From Caulobacteraceae bacterium (GTDB lineage Bacteria; Pseudomonadota; Alphaproteobacteria; Caulobacterales; Aquidulcibacteraceae), in the NCBI GenBank assembly GCA_016703335.1, contig JADJCG010000017.1, positions 68,622-132,621 on the forward strand: 64,000 bases of DNA. Reading direction: 5' to 3'. Shown piece after piece: positions 1-8,269 of the stretch. Made by a program: the position numbers and the translations under genes. Position 1 is the first letter of the stretch. Each line of letters starts with the position of its first letter. The notes beneath the pieces were generated by a model. That model worked only from the letters and a program-made list of their open reading frames with translations. It did no database searches and was not told the origin of the DNA.

Positions 1-387
1 GAAGGCGATCTCTGCCGCATGTGCGACCGCCGCGTCGTCGACCTCAACCCGTTGTCGAACTCCGAGCGCGTAGACCTTATCTCCGGCTGCAAAGACAAGA
101 TCTGTGTCTCATACACTCTCAGGCCAGCGGCCGCCGCGGTCCTCGCCGTTGCTGCGATCGCCGTTCCCATGAGCGTCGCGGCGCAGGACTTCGCGGTCGA
201 AGAAGAGGCGATCCTGGTTGGCGCGATCATCGATCCTAACGCGATCGAATACATTTCCGACGACGAAGCCGACGCCACGCCGCAAATGCCGATCGTCTAT
301 GACGACGAGACCAGTGCAGAGGCGCCGGATGGGGACGCCTCAATCCCTACGAACCAGACGTCTAAGCCTCGGACAACAAACGAATAG
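1..387 (+). CDS. C-terminal part of a CxxC-motif membrane-anchored hypothetical protein (partial)
   Basis: The reading frame is open from base 1, so the gene starts upstream of the window; the first internal ATG is at 19. The visible part opens with a CRMC motif, then a DLNPLSNSER stretch and a second cysteine pair (GCKDKIC), which resembles small cysteine-rich N-terminal domains of uncharacterised proteobacterial proteins. A hydrophobic alanine/valine-rich segment follows (about residues 36-55 counted from the ATG at 19), then an acidic, probably extracytoplasmic tail of about 65 residues. The four cysteines suggest metal or redox chemistry, but I do not recognise a function. Frame and composition match neighbouring genes. 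Confidence 0.55.
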   Translation, partial: EGDLCRMCDRRVVDLNPLSNSERVDLISGCKDKICVSYTLRPAAAAVLAVAAIAVPMSVAAQDFAVEEEAILVGAIIDPNAIEYISDDEADATPQMPIVYDDETSAEAPDGDASIPTNQTSKPRTTNE

Positions 388-437
388 CACGCCGATCTAT
401 CCGGCGAGGTTCTGAGCGCCCGTAAACTGGCGGGCCA

Positions 438-1049
438 ATGACACTCAGCCACCTCATCTCCGATCAACGCCTCGCGCAAGTTCGCGCGAGTGCGTTTGCG
501 TGGATGGGCTGGCTACTGCAAATCGCGCTTTGCATTGGCATCTTCTCAAAGAGCCGCCGCTTGCGCCGTCTCGTGCAGCGCGCTGAGCGTTGGGTCGAGT
601 GCTATTGCTTCCTCGTCGCCGCGCAGAACGCCGCGTCGCCCCGTCGGCGCTTCCGACATCCACGCGGTGCGCCGATCGGCTTTCGCCACGCGCGCGGAAA
701 CATCCGCCTTCTGCTGAAGAGCGCGCGCATTCGCGCCAAGAGTCGCAACCTCGCCGCTCGCATCGCCAGCGTCTCGATAGCCCTCGCCGATCCCGAGCCC
801 TACATCGCGCATTTCGCCACGCGCATCGCCTCCGGCCTCGTCAGCCGCCGCCTAGTCGCTGTTGCGCCCGCAAACGAGATCGCACGCGTCCTCTCCTCAA
901 CAACGCCCGCACTCGCCGACTCTTCCTACCGCGCACCCTCCGTCGTCATTCCGCCGCGCGCACAGCGCCTACCCGCAACCATGAACCAACGCACGATCGA
1001 ACGCTTCATGCCTTGCGCACACGCAAGCGCAGCCCTTCGTGCTGCCTAA
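438..1049 (+). CDS. Hypothetical protein, arginine/alanine-rich, with N-terminal hydrophobic helix
   Basis: An open frame of 203 codons starts with ATG 50 bases after the previous stop and ends just before a hairpin. Residues about 20-38 form a hydrophobic helix, followed by a long basic alanine/arginine-rich region with AARIAS and FATRIASGL-type helical segments. No catalytic motif is visible and I do not recognise the family. The Shine-Dalgarno sequence is weak. It is kept because no competing frame on either strand is as convincing and the downstream hairpin matches the end of the frame. The function is unknown; it could be a small membrane-attached protein. Confidence 0.5.
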   Translation: MTLSHLISDQRLAQVRASAFAWMGWLLQIALCIGIFSKSRRLRRLVQRAERWVECYCFLVAAQNAASPRRRFRHPRGAPIGFRHARGNIRLLLKSARIRAKSRNLAARIASVSIALADPEPYIAHFATRIASGLVSRRLVAVAPANEIARVLSSTTPALADSSYRAPSVVIPPRAQRLPATMNQRTIERFMPCAHASAALRAA

Positions 1050-1083
1050 AACAAAAGGCCCCCCACGTTTCCGCGGAGGGCCA
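1047..1083 (-). terminator. Rho-independent terminator of sppA
   Basis: GGCCCCCC (1057-1064) pairs with GGAGGGCC (1075-1082) apart from one mismatch. On the minus strand the stem is followed by CCTTTTGTTTT, a T-rich tract. It lies 22 bases past the sppA stop and also separates sppA from the convergent gene ending at 1049. Confidence 0.7.
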
Positions 1084-1104
1084 AGGCTATGGAGTTTGTT
1101 TGGC

Positions 1105-2865
1105 TTAGTGGATCGTCATGCGTTCCGTTTCAGCCCGAGCGTTCGCGTCTTCTTCGCGCATCGCCGACATCACGCGTTGCAGGCGCGGGTCCGACAGCGC
1201 CGCGTTGAGGCGCACGAGGCCCTCAACGCTCGCCGACGAGGCGCCGAACATTTCGCCGAACGCTTCAAACGGATTTTCGGCCGTCGGATAGAAGCGCAGC
1301 TGAACGCGAGCGTCCTCGTCAATGCCGGCCAGCGCACGTGCGCGCGCCAGCGCCACCGAGAAGCCGCCGAGATGATCGACCAGCCCGCGCTCAAGCGCTT
1401 GCTGACCGGTCCACACGCGACCTTGCGCAACAGTGCGAACCTGCTCGGGCGTCATACCGCGACCTTCGGCGACGAGGCCGAGGAATTGCTGGTAAGCGCG
1501 ATCGATGAAGGCCGCGAACGTGGCGCGCTCGGCTTGGTTGAAGCCGCGATTGGTCGAGAACATCTCAACCATCGGCGAGCCGACCGTGACCGTCTCGGTA
1601 TTGCTCGAGAGGTAATAGTCCATCGCCGGGCCGATGATGAGCTTGCCGCCGACAACACCGATCGAGCCGGTGATCGTCGAAGGCGAGGCAATGATCTCGT
1701 CCGCAAATGCCGAGACGTAGTAGCCGCCAGAGGCCGCCACATCGCCCATCGAAACGACGACATGCTTGCCGCGCTCCTTGGCCGTGCGCAGCGCCGCCAG
1801 GATTTGATCCGAGGCAACCACGGAGCCGCCAGGGCTGGAGACGCGGAACACAATCGCCGCGACGTCATCATCTTCCGACGCATCGAGCAGAGCTTGCGCG
1901 ATGGCGTCGCTGTTCATTTGCGACTCGTCATTGAAGAGGTCGTGGCTGATCGGGCCGGAGACGATAGCGCCTTCGCCCTGAACCACGGCGATCACGCGGC
2001 CGCCCGAATGAACCGGCGCGCGATAATCAGCGAAGTCGATGAGTTCGGCGTTTTCAGCACGAGCCAGAGCCGCACGTTCCGCTTCCTCAGGACGGCCGAT
2101 CTCATCGATCAGCGTGAGTTCGCGGGCGCGCTGCGCCGTGAACGGCGTTGCTTCGACCGCCGAACGAGTCGCTTCCGGCGTGATGCCACGGTCGGTTGCG
2201 ATGTTGGCGATCATGTTGCCGTAGATGCCGTTCATCAGGCTCGTGACCTCTTCACGGTGCGCCGGCGTGAACGTGCTTTGGGTCAGCGAGTTCGGATACG
2301 TCTTGTAATCCTCGCGCTGCTCGAATTGCGCTTGCAGGTGATAGCGCTGCAGCGTCTGGCCGAAGAACGTGACTTCCGCGGAAAGACCCATCGGTTGGAA
2401 TTCACTGGTCTCCTGCAACCAGACTTCATCCGAGTCCGCGATCGCCATGTAGCCTGGCATGCCCATGCGGACGCCGTCGTTCTGGATATGCGCGACGACG
2501 AACTTGCCAGACGCACGGAACGCCGCCAGCGCCGCGCGAAGCTCTTCAGCTTGGGCCGCCTGCATGCCGCCCGTGTTGGCGCGGATGTAAATGCCTTCGA
2601 CCGCGTTGTCGGTGCGTGCGCCGTCGATCTTGCCGAGCACGTCGAGAAGCGCGTTGCCGCCGCCGCTAAACGAAGCGAACGGGTTGGAAGAAGATTGGTC
2701 GGTGAGCGGTTCGCGCAGATCGAGCGCCAGGACCATGTGCGAGGGCTGCGGCGGCTGGCTGTTGAACGAGGCGCTCAGCATGCCGATCAGGATGATCGGC
2801 GCGAGAACCAGGAACAGCACCAGGCCGGTCAGCACACCCGCCACGGTGATGAGGAATTGCTTCAC
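1105..2865 (-). CDS. sppA: Signal peptide peptidase SppA, long (67K) type
   Basis: The 586-residue product is a membrane-bound serine protease that degrades signal peptides left after secretion. An N-terminal transmembrane anchor (residues about 5-31) precedes two tandem SppA/ClpP-like domains, the layout of the long E. coli-type enzyme. The catalytic lysine is probably K188 (EDYKTYPNSL), and the nucleophilic serine is S379 in the VAASGGYY motif; these match the Lys209/Ser409 dyad of E. coli SppA. RVSSPGG around 341-347 is the usual oxyanion-region motif. The start is preceded by AGGAG-like sequence (acaggagactcc on the complement is short of ideal). A terminator follows the stop. AT-rich direct repeats lie upstream (2899-2960). 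Confidence 0.95.
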   Translation of the reverse strand: MKQFLITVAGVLTGLVLFLVLAPIILIGMLSASFNSQPPQPSHMVLALDLREPLTDQSSSNPFASFSGGGNALLDVLGKIDGARTDNAVEGIYIRANTGGMQAAQAEELRAALAAFRASGKFVVAHIQNDGVRMGMPGYMAIADSDEVWLQETSEFQPMGLSAEVTFFGQTLQRYHLQAQFEQREDYKTYPNSLTQSTFTPAHREEVTSLMNGIYGNMIANIATDRGITPEATRSAVEATPFTAQRARELTLIDEIGRPEEAERAALARAENAELIDFADYRAPVHSGGRVIAVVQGEGAIVSGPISHDLFNDESQMNSDAIAQALLDASEDDDVAAIVFRVSSPGGSVVASDQILAALRTAKERGKHVVVSMGDVAASGGYYVSAFADEIIASPSTITGSIGVVGGKLIIGPAMDYYLSSNTETVTVGSPMVEMFSTNRGFNQAERATFAAFIDRAYQQFLGLVAEGRGMTPEQVRTVAQGRVWTGQQALERGLVDHLGGFSVALARARALAGIDEDARVQLRFYPTAENPFEAFGEMFGASSASVEGLVRLNAALSDPRLQRVMSAMREEDANARAETERMTIH

Positions 2866-2898
2866 GACAGGAGACTCCCACCCGGCCCCTATGGCGGG

Positions 2899-2960
2899 TT
2901 TATCGATAAATGATATGGAGCGGGGTCCGAGGCAAGCGGAATTTTATCGAAAAATGATAA
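2899..2960. promoter_or_regulatory. Two AT-rich direct repeats with TTATCGATAA core upstream of sppA
   Basis: TTATCGATAAATGATA (about 2900-2915) and TTATCGAAAAATGATA (about 2944-2959) are near-identical 16-mers spaced about 44 bases apart, in GC-rich surroundings. The first contains the perfect palindrome TTATCGATAA. They lie 35-95 bases upstream of the sppA ATG (minus strand) and about 105-165 bases upstream of the plus-strand gene at 3066. A similar TATCGATA cluster occurs at 58046-58102. The bound regulator is unknown. Confidence 0.5.
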
Positions 2961-3065
2961 ATGCGCACCTTGGCCGGGCTGCCAGCTGCGTCAAAACCTT
3001 GCCGCAACGCAACTTTTCCCCAAGCACGGCGTAGAGCATGATGCACAGCGGAGGGCTGGCTCGGA

Positions 3066-3521
3066 ATGGCCGTGTCACGCGGTAGACCCGCATTCGCTAC
3101 GGACGATTGGATGCAGGAGCAGCAGCTTGGTGCAGAGGCGGAGGCTGAAGGCTGGCGCCGCATGCGCCAGAAGTTCGTCCGTCCCGAACCCGAGCCTTAT
3201 CAACCCGTACCAGCCGCCGCTATCGCAGCCATCGTCGAGGCCGATCCGCACCGGACCGGCAGCGTTATTCTCAAAGCGGTCGTCCGCTTCCTGCTGGCCG
3301 CATTCGCCGCCTATCTGGCCTGGATTGCCGGGGTGGATGCCCGCTTCGGCGAGTTCGACATCTGGATGGCCACCGGCTCGACCTTCGCCATCGTCCTCGC
3401 GCTATCAATGTTCGGCCCGGCGCGCGGCTTCGTGCACGCGGCAGCGGAAACCATGCGCTGGGTTCTGCTCATCGCCGTCGGCTTTGGAGCAACCTGGCTC
3501 GCCTTCAACTGGCCGGGCTAA
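3066..3521 (+). CDS. Small integral membrane protein of unknown function
   Basis: This 151-residue protein has a hydrophilic, acidic N-terminal half (residues 1-65, rich in Glu and Pro) and three predicted transmembrane segments at about 68-90, 97-117 and 128-148. A GGAGGG sequence lies about 10 bases before the ATG at 3066. It sits between the sppA promoter region and tRNA-Pro. No known domain is recognised; the layout suggests an inner-membrane protein with a cytoplasmic tail. Confidence 0.65.
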   Translation: MAVSRGRPAFATDDWMQEQQLGAEAEAEGWRRMRQKFVRPEPEPYQPVPAAAIAAIVEADPHRTGSVILKAVVRFLLAAFAAYLAWIAGVDARFGEFDIWMATGSTFAIVLALSMFGPARGFVHAAAETMRWVLLIAVGFGATWLAFNWPG

Positions 3522-3573
3522 GCGCGTTGCGCCATCCGCAGAACCGTGTAAAAGGCCCGCCTCGCGCAAGCGT

Positions 3574-3650
3574 CGGAGTATAGCTCAGCCTGGTAGAGCA
3601 CCACGTTCGGGACGTGGGGGTCGTAAGTTCGAATCTTGCTACTCCGACCA
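3574..3650 (+). tRNA. tRNA-Pro (anticodon CGG)
   Basis: The acceptor arms CGGAGTA (3574-3580) and TACTCCG (3640-3646) pair, followed by discriminator A and an encoded CCA. The anticodon stem CCACG/CGTGG encloses the loop TTCGGGA, which reads anticodon CGG. The T arm contains GTTCGAATC. Confidence 0.96.
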
Positions 3651-3669
3651 CTTGCGGCGCTCTTCCCGA

Positions 3670-4860
3670 TTAAGCGCCGGCGACCTTCTTAGCCTCAACG
3701 AACGCCCCAACTGCCCGCTCGACTTCGTCGCGCGTGTGCGCCGCCGACATCTGTGTGCGGATGCGGGCTTTGCCTTTTGGCACCACCGGATACGAGAACG
3801 CGATCACATAGACGCCGCGCTTCAGAAGCTCTTCGGCCAACTCCACTGCGGGCTTCGCGTCATAGAGCATCACCGGGATGATCGGATGCTCGCCGGGGAG
3901 TAAGTCAAAGCCCGCCGCTTCCAGGCCACTACGGAAGAACTCCATGTTGGCCTTGAGTTGCCTGCGCAGATCATCGCCTTTCGCCGCAAGCTCAACAGCC
4001 TTGCGCGCGCCCGCCGCGATCGGCGGCGGCACGGTGTTCGAGAAGAGATACGGCCGCGAGCGTTGGCGCAGCAGTTCGACGATTGCACGTTTGCCGCTGG
4101 TGAAACCACCGCTCGCGCCGCCAAGCGCCTTGCCGAGCGTGCTCGTCAGAATGTCCACGCGATCGATGCAATTACGATACTCAGCCGTGCCGCGACCGCC
4201 TGGGCCAACAATGCCGGTCGAGTGCGAGTCATCGACGTGCACAAGTGCGTTGTAACGCTCGGCCAAATCGCAAATCTGATCGAGCGACGCGATGACACCG
4301 TCCATCGAGAAGACGCCGTCTGTTGAAATCAATTTGAAACGCGCGCCGGCGGCATCGGCCGCTTTCAGCTGCGCTTCGAGGTCGTTCATGTCGTTATTCT
4401 TGTAGCGATACCGCTGCGCCTTGCAGAGCCGCACGCCATCGATGATCGAAGCGTGGTTCAACTCGTCAGAGATGATCGCATCCTCGGCGCCTAGCAGCAC
4501 TTCGAAGAGACCGCCATTTGCATCGAAGCACGACGGGTAGAGGATCGTGTCCTCCATCTGCAGCCATTTGGAGAGATCGCCTTCGAGCTCTTTGTGCACG
4601 GTCTGCGTGCCGCAGATGAAGCGCACCGAGGCCATGCCGTAGCCCCACTGATCCAAGCCCTCATGCGCCGCAGCTTTGATGCGCTCATCTTGCGCGAGGC
4701 CCAGATAATTGTTGGCGCACATGTTGATGACGGACTTGCCGCCAGTGACGCCAATCTCAGCGCCCTGCGGCGTCGCGATCACGCGCTCTTCCTTATAGAA
4801 ACCCGCCTCACGAATGCCGTCGATCTCGCGTTCGATATGCTTCTGAAATTCGCCGTACAT
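3670..4860 (-). CDS. kbl: Glycine C-acetyltransferase (2-amino-3-ketobutyrate CoA ligase)
   Basis: This 396-residue PLP enzyme of the alpha-oxoamine synthase family cleaves 2-amino-3-ketobutyrate with CoA into glycine and acetyl-CoA, the second step of threonine catabolism. The family signatures are intact: SCFDANGG near 110, DDSHSTGIVGPGGRG near 205 (cofactor-binding Asp and His), and TLGKALGGASGG near 245, containing the lysine that forms the PLP Schiff base. The length equals that of E. coli Kbl. It follows tdh on the same strand, the normal tdh-kbl pairing, so the two are probably co-transcribed. The gene ends 20 bases from tRNA-Pro on the opposite strand. Confidence 0.97.
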   Translation of the reverse strand: MYGEFQKHIEREIDGIREAGFYKEERVIATPQGAEIGVTGGKSVINMCANNYLGLAQDERIKAAAHEGLDQWGYGMASVRFICGTQTVHKELEGDLSKWLQMEDTILYPSCFDANGGLFEVLLGAEDAIISDELNHASIIDGVRLCKAQRYRYKNNDMNDLEAQLKAADAAGARFKLISTDGVFSMDGVIASLDQICDLAERYNALVHVDDSHSTGIVGPGGRGTAEYRNCIDRVDILTSTLGKALGGASGGFTSGKRAIVELLRQRSRPYLFSNTVPPPIAAGARKAVELAAKGDDLRRQLKANMEFFRSGLEAAGFDLLPGEHPIIPVMLYDAKPAVELAEELLKRGVYVIAFSYPVVPKGKARIRTQMSAAHTRDEVERAVGAFVEAKKVAGA

Positions 4861-4868
4861 GAAAGTCC

Positions 4869-6008
4869 TTACTTGTTGCGGTCGTCACGCGCCCATCCTT
4901 TGTCGCACGCGCGCACGAAAAGGACCCAAAACACCACAGCCTCCGGGACGGTGTGCTCCCCGCAACTCCTGGCCTTAGACGCTCCCTCCCAGTTCAGAAC
5001 GATCTTGCCGGACTTGCCTTCCAGCATGGTCTCAAAGCCCTCTTCGAACTTATGGTACGGCAGCCGGTGGGTGATGATCGGCGATAGATCGAGGCCGGAC
5101 TGGATGAGCGTCGTCATCTTGTACCAGGTCTCGTACATCTCGCGGCCGTAGATGCCTTTTATCGTGAGCATGTTGAAGACGACCTTGTTCCAGTCGACCT
5201 TCATATCGCCCGAGGGAATGCCGAGGATCGAAATCTTGGCGCCATGCGCCATATTATCGATCATGTCCGACAACGCATTGGGCGCGCCAGACATTTCGAG
5301 GCCAACGTCAAAGCCCTCGGTCATGCCGAGTTCTTTCTGCACGTCGCCCAACGTTTCCTTGGAAACGTTCACCGTGCGCGTCGCGCCGACTTTCTTGGCC
5401 AGCGCCAGGCGATAATCGTTGATGTCAGTGATCACGACATGGCGCGCGCCCACGTGCTTGGCGATCGCTGCAGCCATCGCGCCAATCGGGCCAGCGCCCG
5501 TGATCAGCACGTCTTCGCCGACCATGTCCCATTGCAGAGCCGTGTGCGTGGCGTTGCCGAAGGGGTCAAAGATCGAGGCGATGTCGAGATCAATGCCGTC
5601 ATGGTGATGCCAGACGTTGGCGTTCGGGATGACGATGTATTCGGCAAAGCAGCCGGCGCGGTTCACGCCAACGCCGCTCGTGTACGGGCAAAGGTGACGG
5701 CGGCCGGCCATGCAATTGCGGCAGCGGCCGCAGACGATGTGGCCTTCGCCTGAGACGATCATGCCGGGCTTGTAGTCGTTGACGTTGTCACCAACCTCGA
5801 CGACTTCGCCGACGAATTCGTGGCCGACGACCATCGGCACCGGGATCGTCTTCTGCGCCCACTCATCCCATTTGTAAATGTGGATGTCGGTGCCGCAGAT
5901 CGCCGTGCGCTTCACGCGGATCTTCACATCGTTGGGGCCGGCCTCTGGCTCGGCCACGTCTTCCAGCCAAAGCCCACGTTTGGCCTCGCGTTTGACCAGC
6001 GCTTTCAA
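4869..6008 (-). CDS. tdh: L-threonine 3-dehydrogenase with an anomalous C-terminal tail
   Basis: This NAD- and zinc-dependent medium-chain dehydrogenase oxidises threonine to 2-amino-3-ketobutyrate, the substrate of the neighbouring Kbl. The catalytic zinc region TAICGTDIHIYKWDEW is near residue 38, GHEF follows near 63, and the structural-zinc cluster CGRCRNCMAGRRHLC lies near 95. The nucleotide-binding TGAGPIGAMAAAIAKH is near 170. The family normally ends right after KIVLNW at about 341-344 residues; here about 35 unrelated residues follow. A TAA in another frame at 4977-4975 would end the protein at the usual place, so a one-base indel in the GGGAGGGAG run near 4985 probably created the tail. 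The core enzyme looks functional. Confidence 0.95.
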   Translation of the reverse strand: MKALVKREAKRGLWLEDVAEPEAGPNDVKIRVKRTAICGTDIHIYKWDEWAQKTIPVPMVVGHEFVGEVVEVGDNVNDYKPGMIVSGEGHIVCGRCRNCMAGRRHLCPYTSGVGVNRAGCFAEYIVIPNANVWHHHDGIDLDIASIFDPFGNATHTALQWDMVGEDVLITGAGPIGAMAAAIAKHVGARHVVITDINDYRLALAKKVGATRTVNVSKETLGDVQKELGMTEGFDVGLEMSGAPNALSDMIDNMAHGAKISILGIPSGDMKVDWNKVVFNMLTIKGIYGREMYETWYKMTTLIQSGLDLSPIITHRLPYHKFEEGFETMLEGKSGKIVLNWEGASKARSCGEHTVPEAVVFWVLFVRACDKGWARDDRNK

Positions 6009-6128
6009 CGGCCTCTCCTTCGATGCGATAAGCGCGGCCTTAACCGCGCATGAAATCCAAGTGTTTGGAAATCAGTCCATTATCTCCTACCTAGCTGAAC
6101 GACAATCGCCTAACGTCAAGCACCCTTC

Positions 6129-7506
6129 ATGCTTTCAGTCCTCGACCTCTTCCGCATCGGCATCGGCCCCTCGAGCTCGCACACGCTCGGGCCGATCCGT
6201 ATTGGAAAGCGCTATCTGGAAGACCTCAAAGGCGCTGTGGAATTGGACGCGGTCGCCAAGGTGGTCGTGGAACTGCAGGGTTCGCTGGCGCTGACGGGCA
6301 AGGGCCACGCGACGCCGAAAGCCGTCGTGTTGGGGTTGTTCGGCCTCGATCCGGAAACGCTCGATCCCGATGTCGCAGAGGCGACGGTGGAGCGCGTCGC
6401 GGTTGAGAAGCGCGTGAAGCTTCTGGGATCGCACGAGATCGCGTTCGATCCTGAGAGCGACATCGTTTTCGCCTATCACATCCTCCCGGAGCTGCACCCA
6501 AACGGCATGAAGCTCAGCGCCTTCGGCGAAGGCGGCCTACTGCTGTTCGAGCAGACCTATTACTCAACCGGCGGCGGCTTCATCGCGACAGAGAAGCAGC
6601 TCCGCACGCCAGCGCCGAAAGACATCATCACCACCGGCAGGAAAGTCCCGTTCCCGTTTGGCTCCGCCGCCGAGCTGCTTGAGCATTGCGCGCGCGAAGG
6701 CAAGACGATCGAGGAAATCATCTACGCCAACGAAGACGCGATGCGTCCCCGCGAAGAGACAGATGCGCGTTTGGATCGCGTGGCGCAGGTGATGTCGGCG
6801 TGCATCGATCGCGGGCTTCACAAGGAAGGCATTCTGCCAGGCGCGTTGCAGGTGACACGCCGTGCGCCGGCAATTTGGCAAAAGCTCAAGGACCAGCCCG
6901 GCGCCAATGAACCGGAGCGGCTGTTCGATTGGCTCAACGTCTATGCGATGGCGGTGAATGAGGAGAACGCGGCGGGCGGCCAGGTCGTCACTGCACCGAC
7001 GAATGGCGCAGCGGGCATCCTGCCGTCGATCCTACGGCACTATTGCTTAAGCAGCGAAAACCCAACGCGCGATGTGCGGCGTTTCCTAGTGACCGCTGGC
7101 GGCATTGGCCCTCCTCTACAAGCAGCGCGCTTCGATCTCCGGGGCGGAGATGGGCTGCCAGGGCGAGGTCGGCGTCGCCTGCTCGATGGCGGCAGCGGGA
7201 CTATCAGCCGTTTGGGGCGGTTCACCGCAACAGGTCGCCAACGCGGCCGAGATCGGGATGGAGCATAATCTAGGGCTCACCTGCGACCCGGTCGGCGGCC
7301 TCGTCCAAATTCCCTGTATCGAGCGCAACGCGGTCGGCTCTGTGAAGGCGGTCAACGGCGCGCGGCTTTCGCTCCATTCGGACACGCCGAGCAAAGTCTC
7401 CCTGGATCAGGTCATCGAGACCATGCGCCAGACCGGGGTGGATATGTCCTCCAAGTATAAGGAAACCAGCCAGGGCGGCCTCGCCGTCAACGTGGTTGAG
7501 TGCTGA
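6129..7506 (+). CDS. sdaA: L-serine ammonia-lyase, frameshifted near 7107
   Basis: Single-chain iron-sulfur serine deaminase converting serine to pyruvate and ammonia. The first frame begins MLSVLDLFRIGIGPSSSHT, the typical N-terminal motif, and runs with good conservation to FLVTAGGIG near 7107. There the frame moves by one base and the rest (LLYKQRASISGAEMGCQGE to SQGGLAVNVVEC) lies in the next frame up to 7506. Removing one G from GGCATTGGCCC restores a single protein of about 458 residues, the normal family length. The Fe-S cysteines are kept on both sides (CQGE, TCDPVGG, IPCIERNA). The gene diverges from tdh across a 120-base intergenic region. A sequencing indel is more likely than real decay. 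Confidence 0.9.
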
Positions 7507-7596
7507 AACCCCGTTTGGGCCAAAGACTTGAGATGCGTCAGCCGGGCGCTGTTGCATCCGGATGCGGGCGCCTCTAAGTACGCGCTTCGCCGGTTT

Positions 7597-7671
7597 TGGG
7601 GTGTCGCCAAGCGGTAAGGCAGCGGTTTTTGGTACCGCCATTCCTAGGTTCGAATCCTAGCACCCCAGCCA
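7597..7671 (+). tRNA. tRNA-Gln (anticodon TTG)
   Basis: The acceptor TGGGGTG (7597-7603) pairs with CACCCCA (7661-7667), followed by G and CCA. The anticodon stem GCGGT/ACCGC encloses TTTTGGT, giving anticodon TTG. The T arm carries GGTTCGAATCC. Confidence 0.96.
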
Positions 7672-7762
7672 GCGAACTACCGATAGGAAGTGACGTAACG
7701 AACCGCTTGTCAGCGTGTTGACCAGCGGGCCAAGAAGACTTGCGTTTCAGAACGGAGCGATG

Positions 7763-8269
7763 ATGGCGCGGAAGAGCTATATTCCTGGTGACTTCGAACT
7801 GGTCGTGAAGCGTTCGGCCACGGGGCTTGGACTCTTCGCCGAAAGCGAGATCCCGAAGAACGCCTGCATCATCGAATATACAGGCGTGCAGATTTCCAAA
7901 GAGCAGGAAGAAAAGAGCCGCTCGAAATATCTGTTCGAGATTCACGCCCGCAAAACCATCGACGGCGCGCCGCGCTGGAACACCGCCCGCTACATCAATC
8001 ACTCATGCCGCGCCAATTGTGAGCCGAACATTCACAAGGGCCGCGTGTTCATCCACGCCAAGCGTAAGATCAAGCCGGGCGAAGAGCTGAACTACGATTA
8101 CGGCAAGAACTATTTCAACGAGTACCTGAAGGACATCTGCGCCTGCCCGAAGTGCGAAGAAAAGCGCGCATCGGTGAAGAAGGCCGCAGCCAAGACAGTC
8201 GCTCGTAAGCGCGCCGCGACTAAGGTGAAGAAGACGACCGCGAAAAAGTCTTCGCGTAAGGAACGCTAG
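7763..8269 (+). CDS. SET-domain protein (putative lysine methyltransferase) with lysine-rich tail
   Basis: The 168-residue product carries a compact SET domain: GLGLFAESEIPKNACIIEYTG near residue 20-40, NHSCRANCEPN near 80 (the AdoMet/knot motif NHSCxPN), and GEELNYDYG near 107 with the catalytic tyrosine. A cysteine cluster (CACPKCEEK) follows like a post-SET zinc site. The last 40 residues are rich in Lys, Ala and Arg, like histone H1 or bacterial nucleoid-protein tails, suggesting DNA association or self-methylation. Two tandem ATGs exist at 7760 and 7763; GGAG at 7754-7757 is better spaced for 7763. It converges on rpiA with a 4-base overlap. The substrate is unknown. Confidence 0.88.
   Translation: MARKSYIPGDFELVVKRSATGLGLFAESEIPKNACIIEYTGVQISKEQEEKSRSKYLFEIHARKTIDGAPRWNTARYINHSCRANCEPNIHKGRVFIHAKRKIKPGEELNYDYGKNYFNEYLKDICACPKCEEKRASVKKAAAKTVARKRAATKVKKTTAKKSSRKER

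Noticed and set aside
1039..2913. Long plus-strand open frame of 624 codons
   Set aside because: It is antisense to sppA, has no recognisable domain and a very Arg-rich composition, and the minus-strand frame is a clear SppA.
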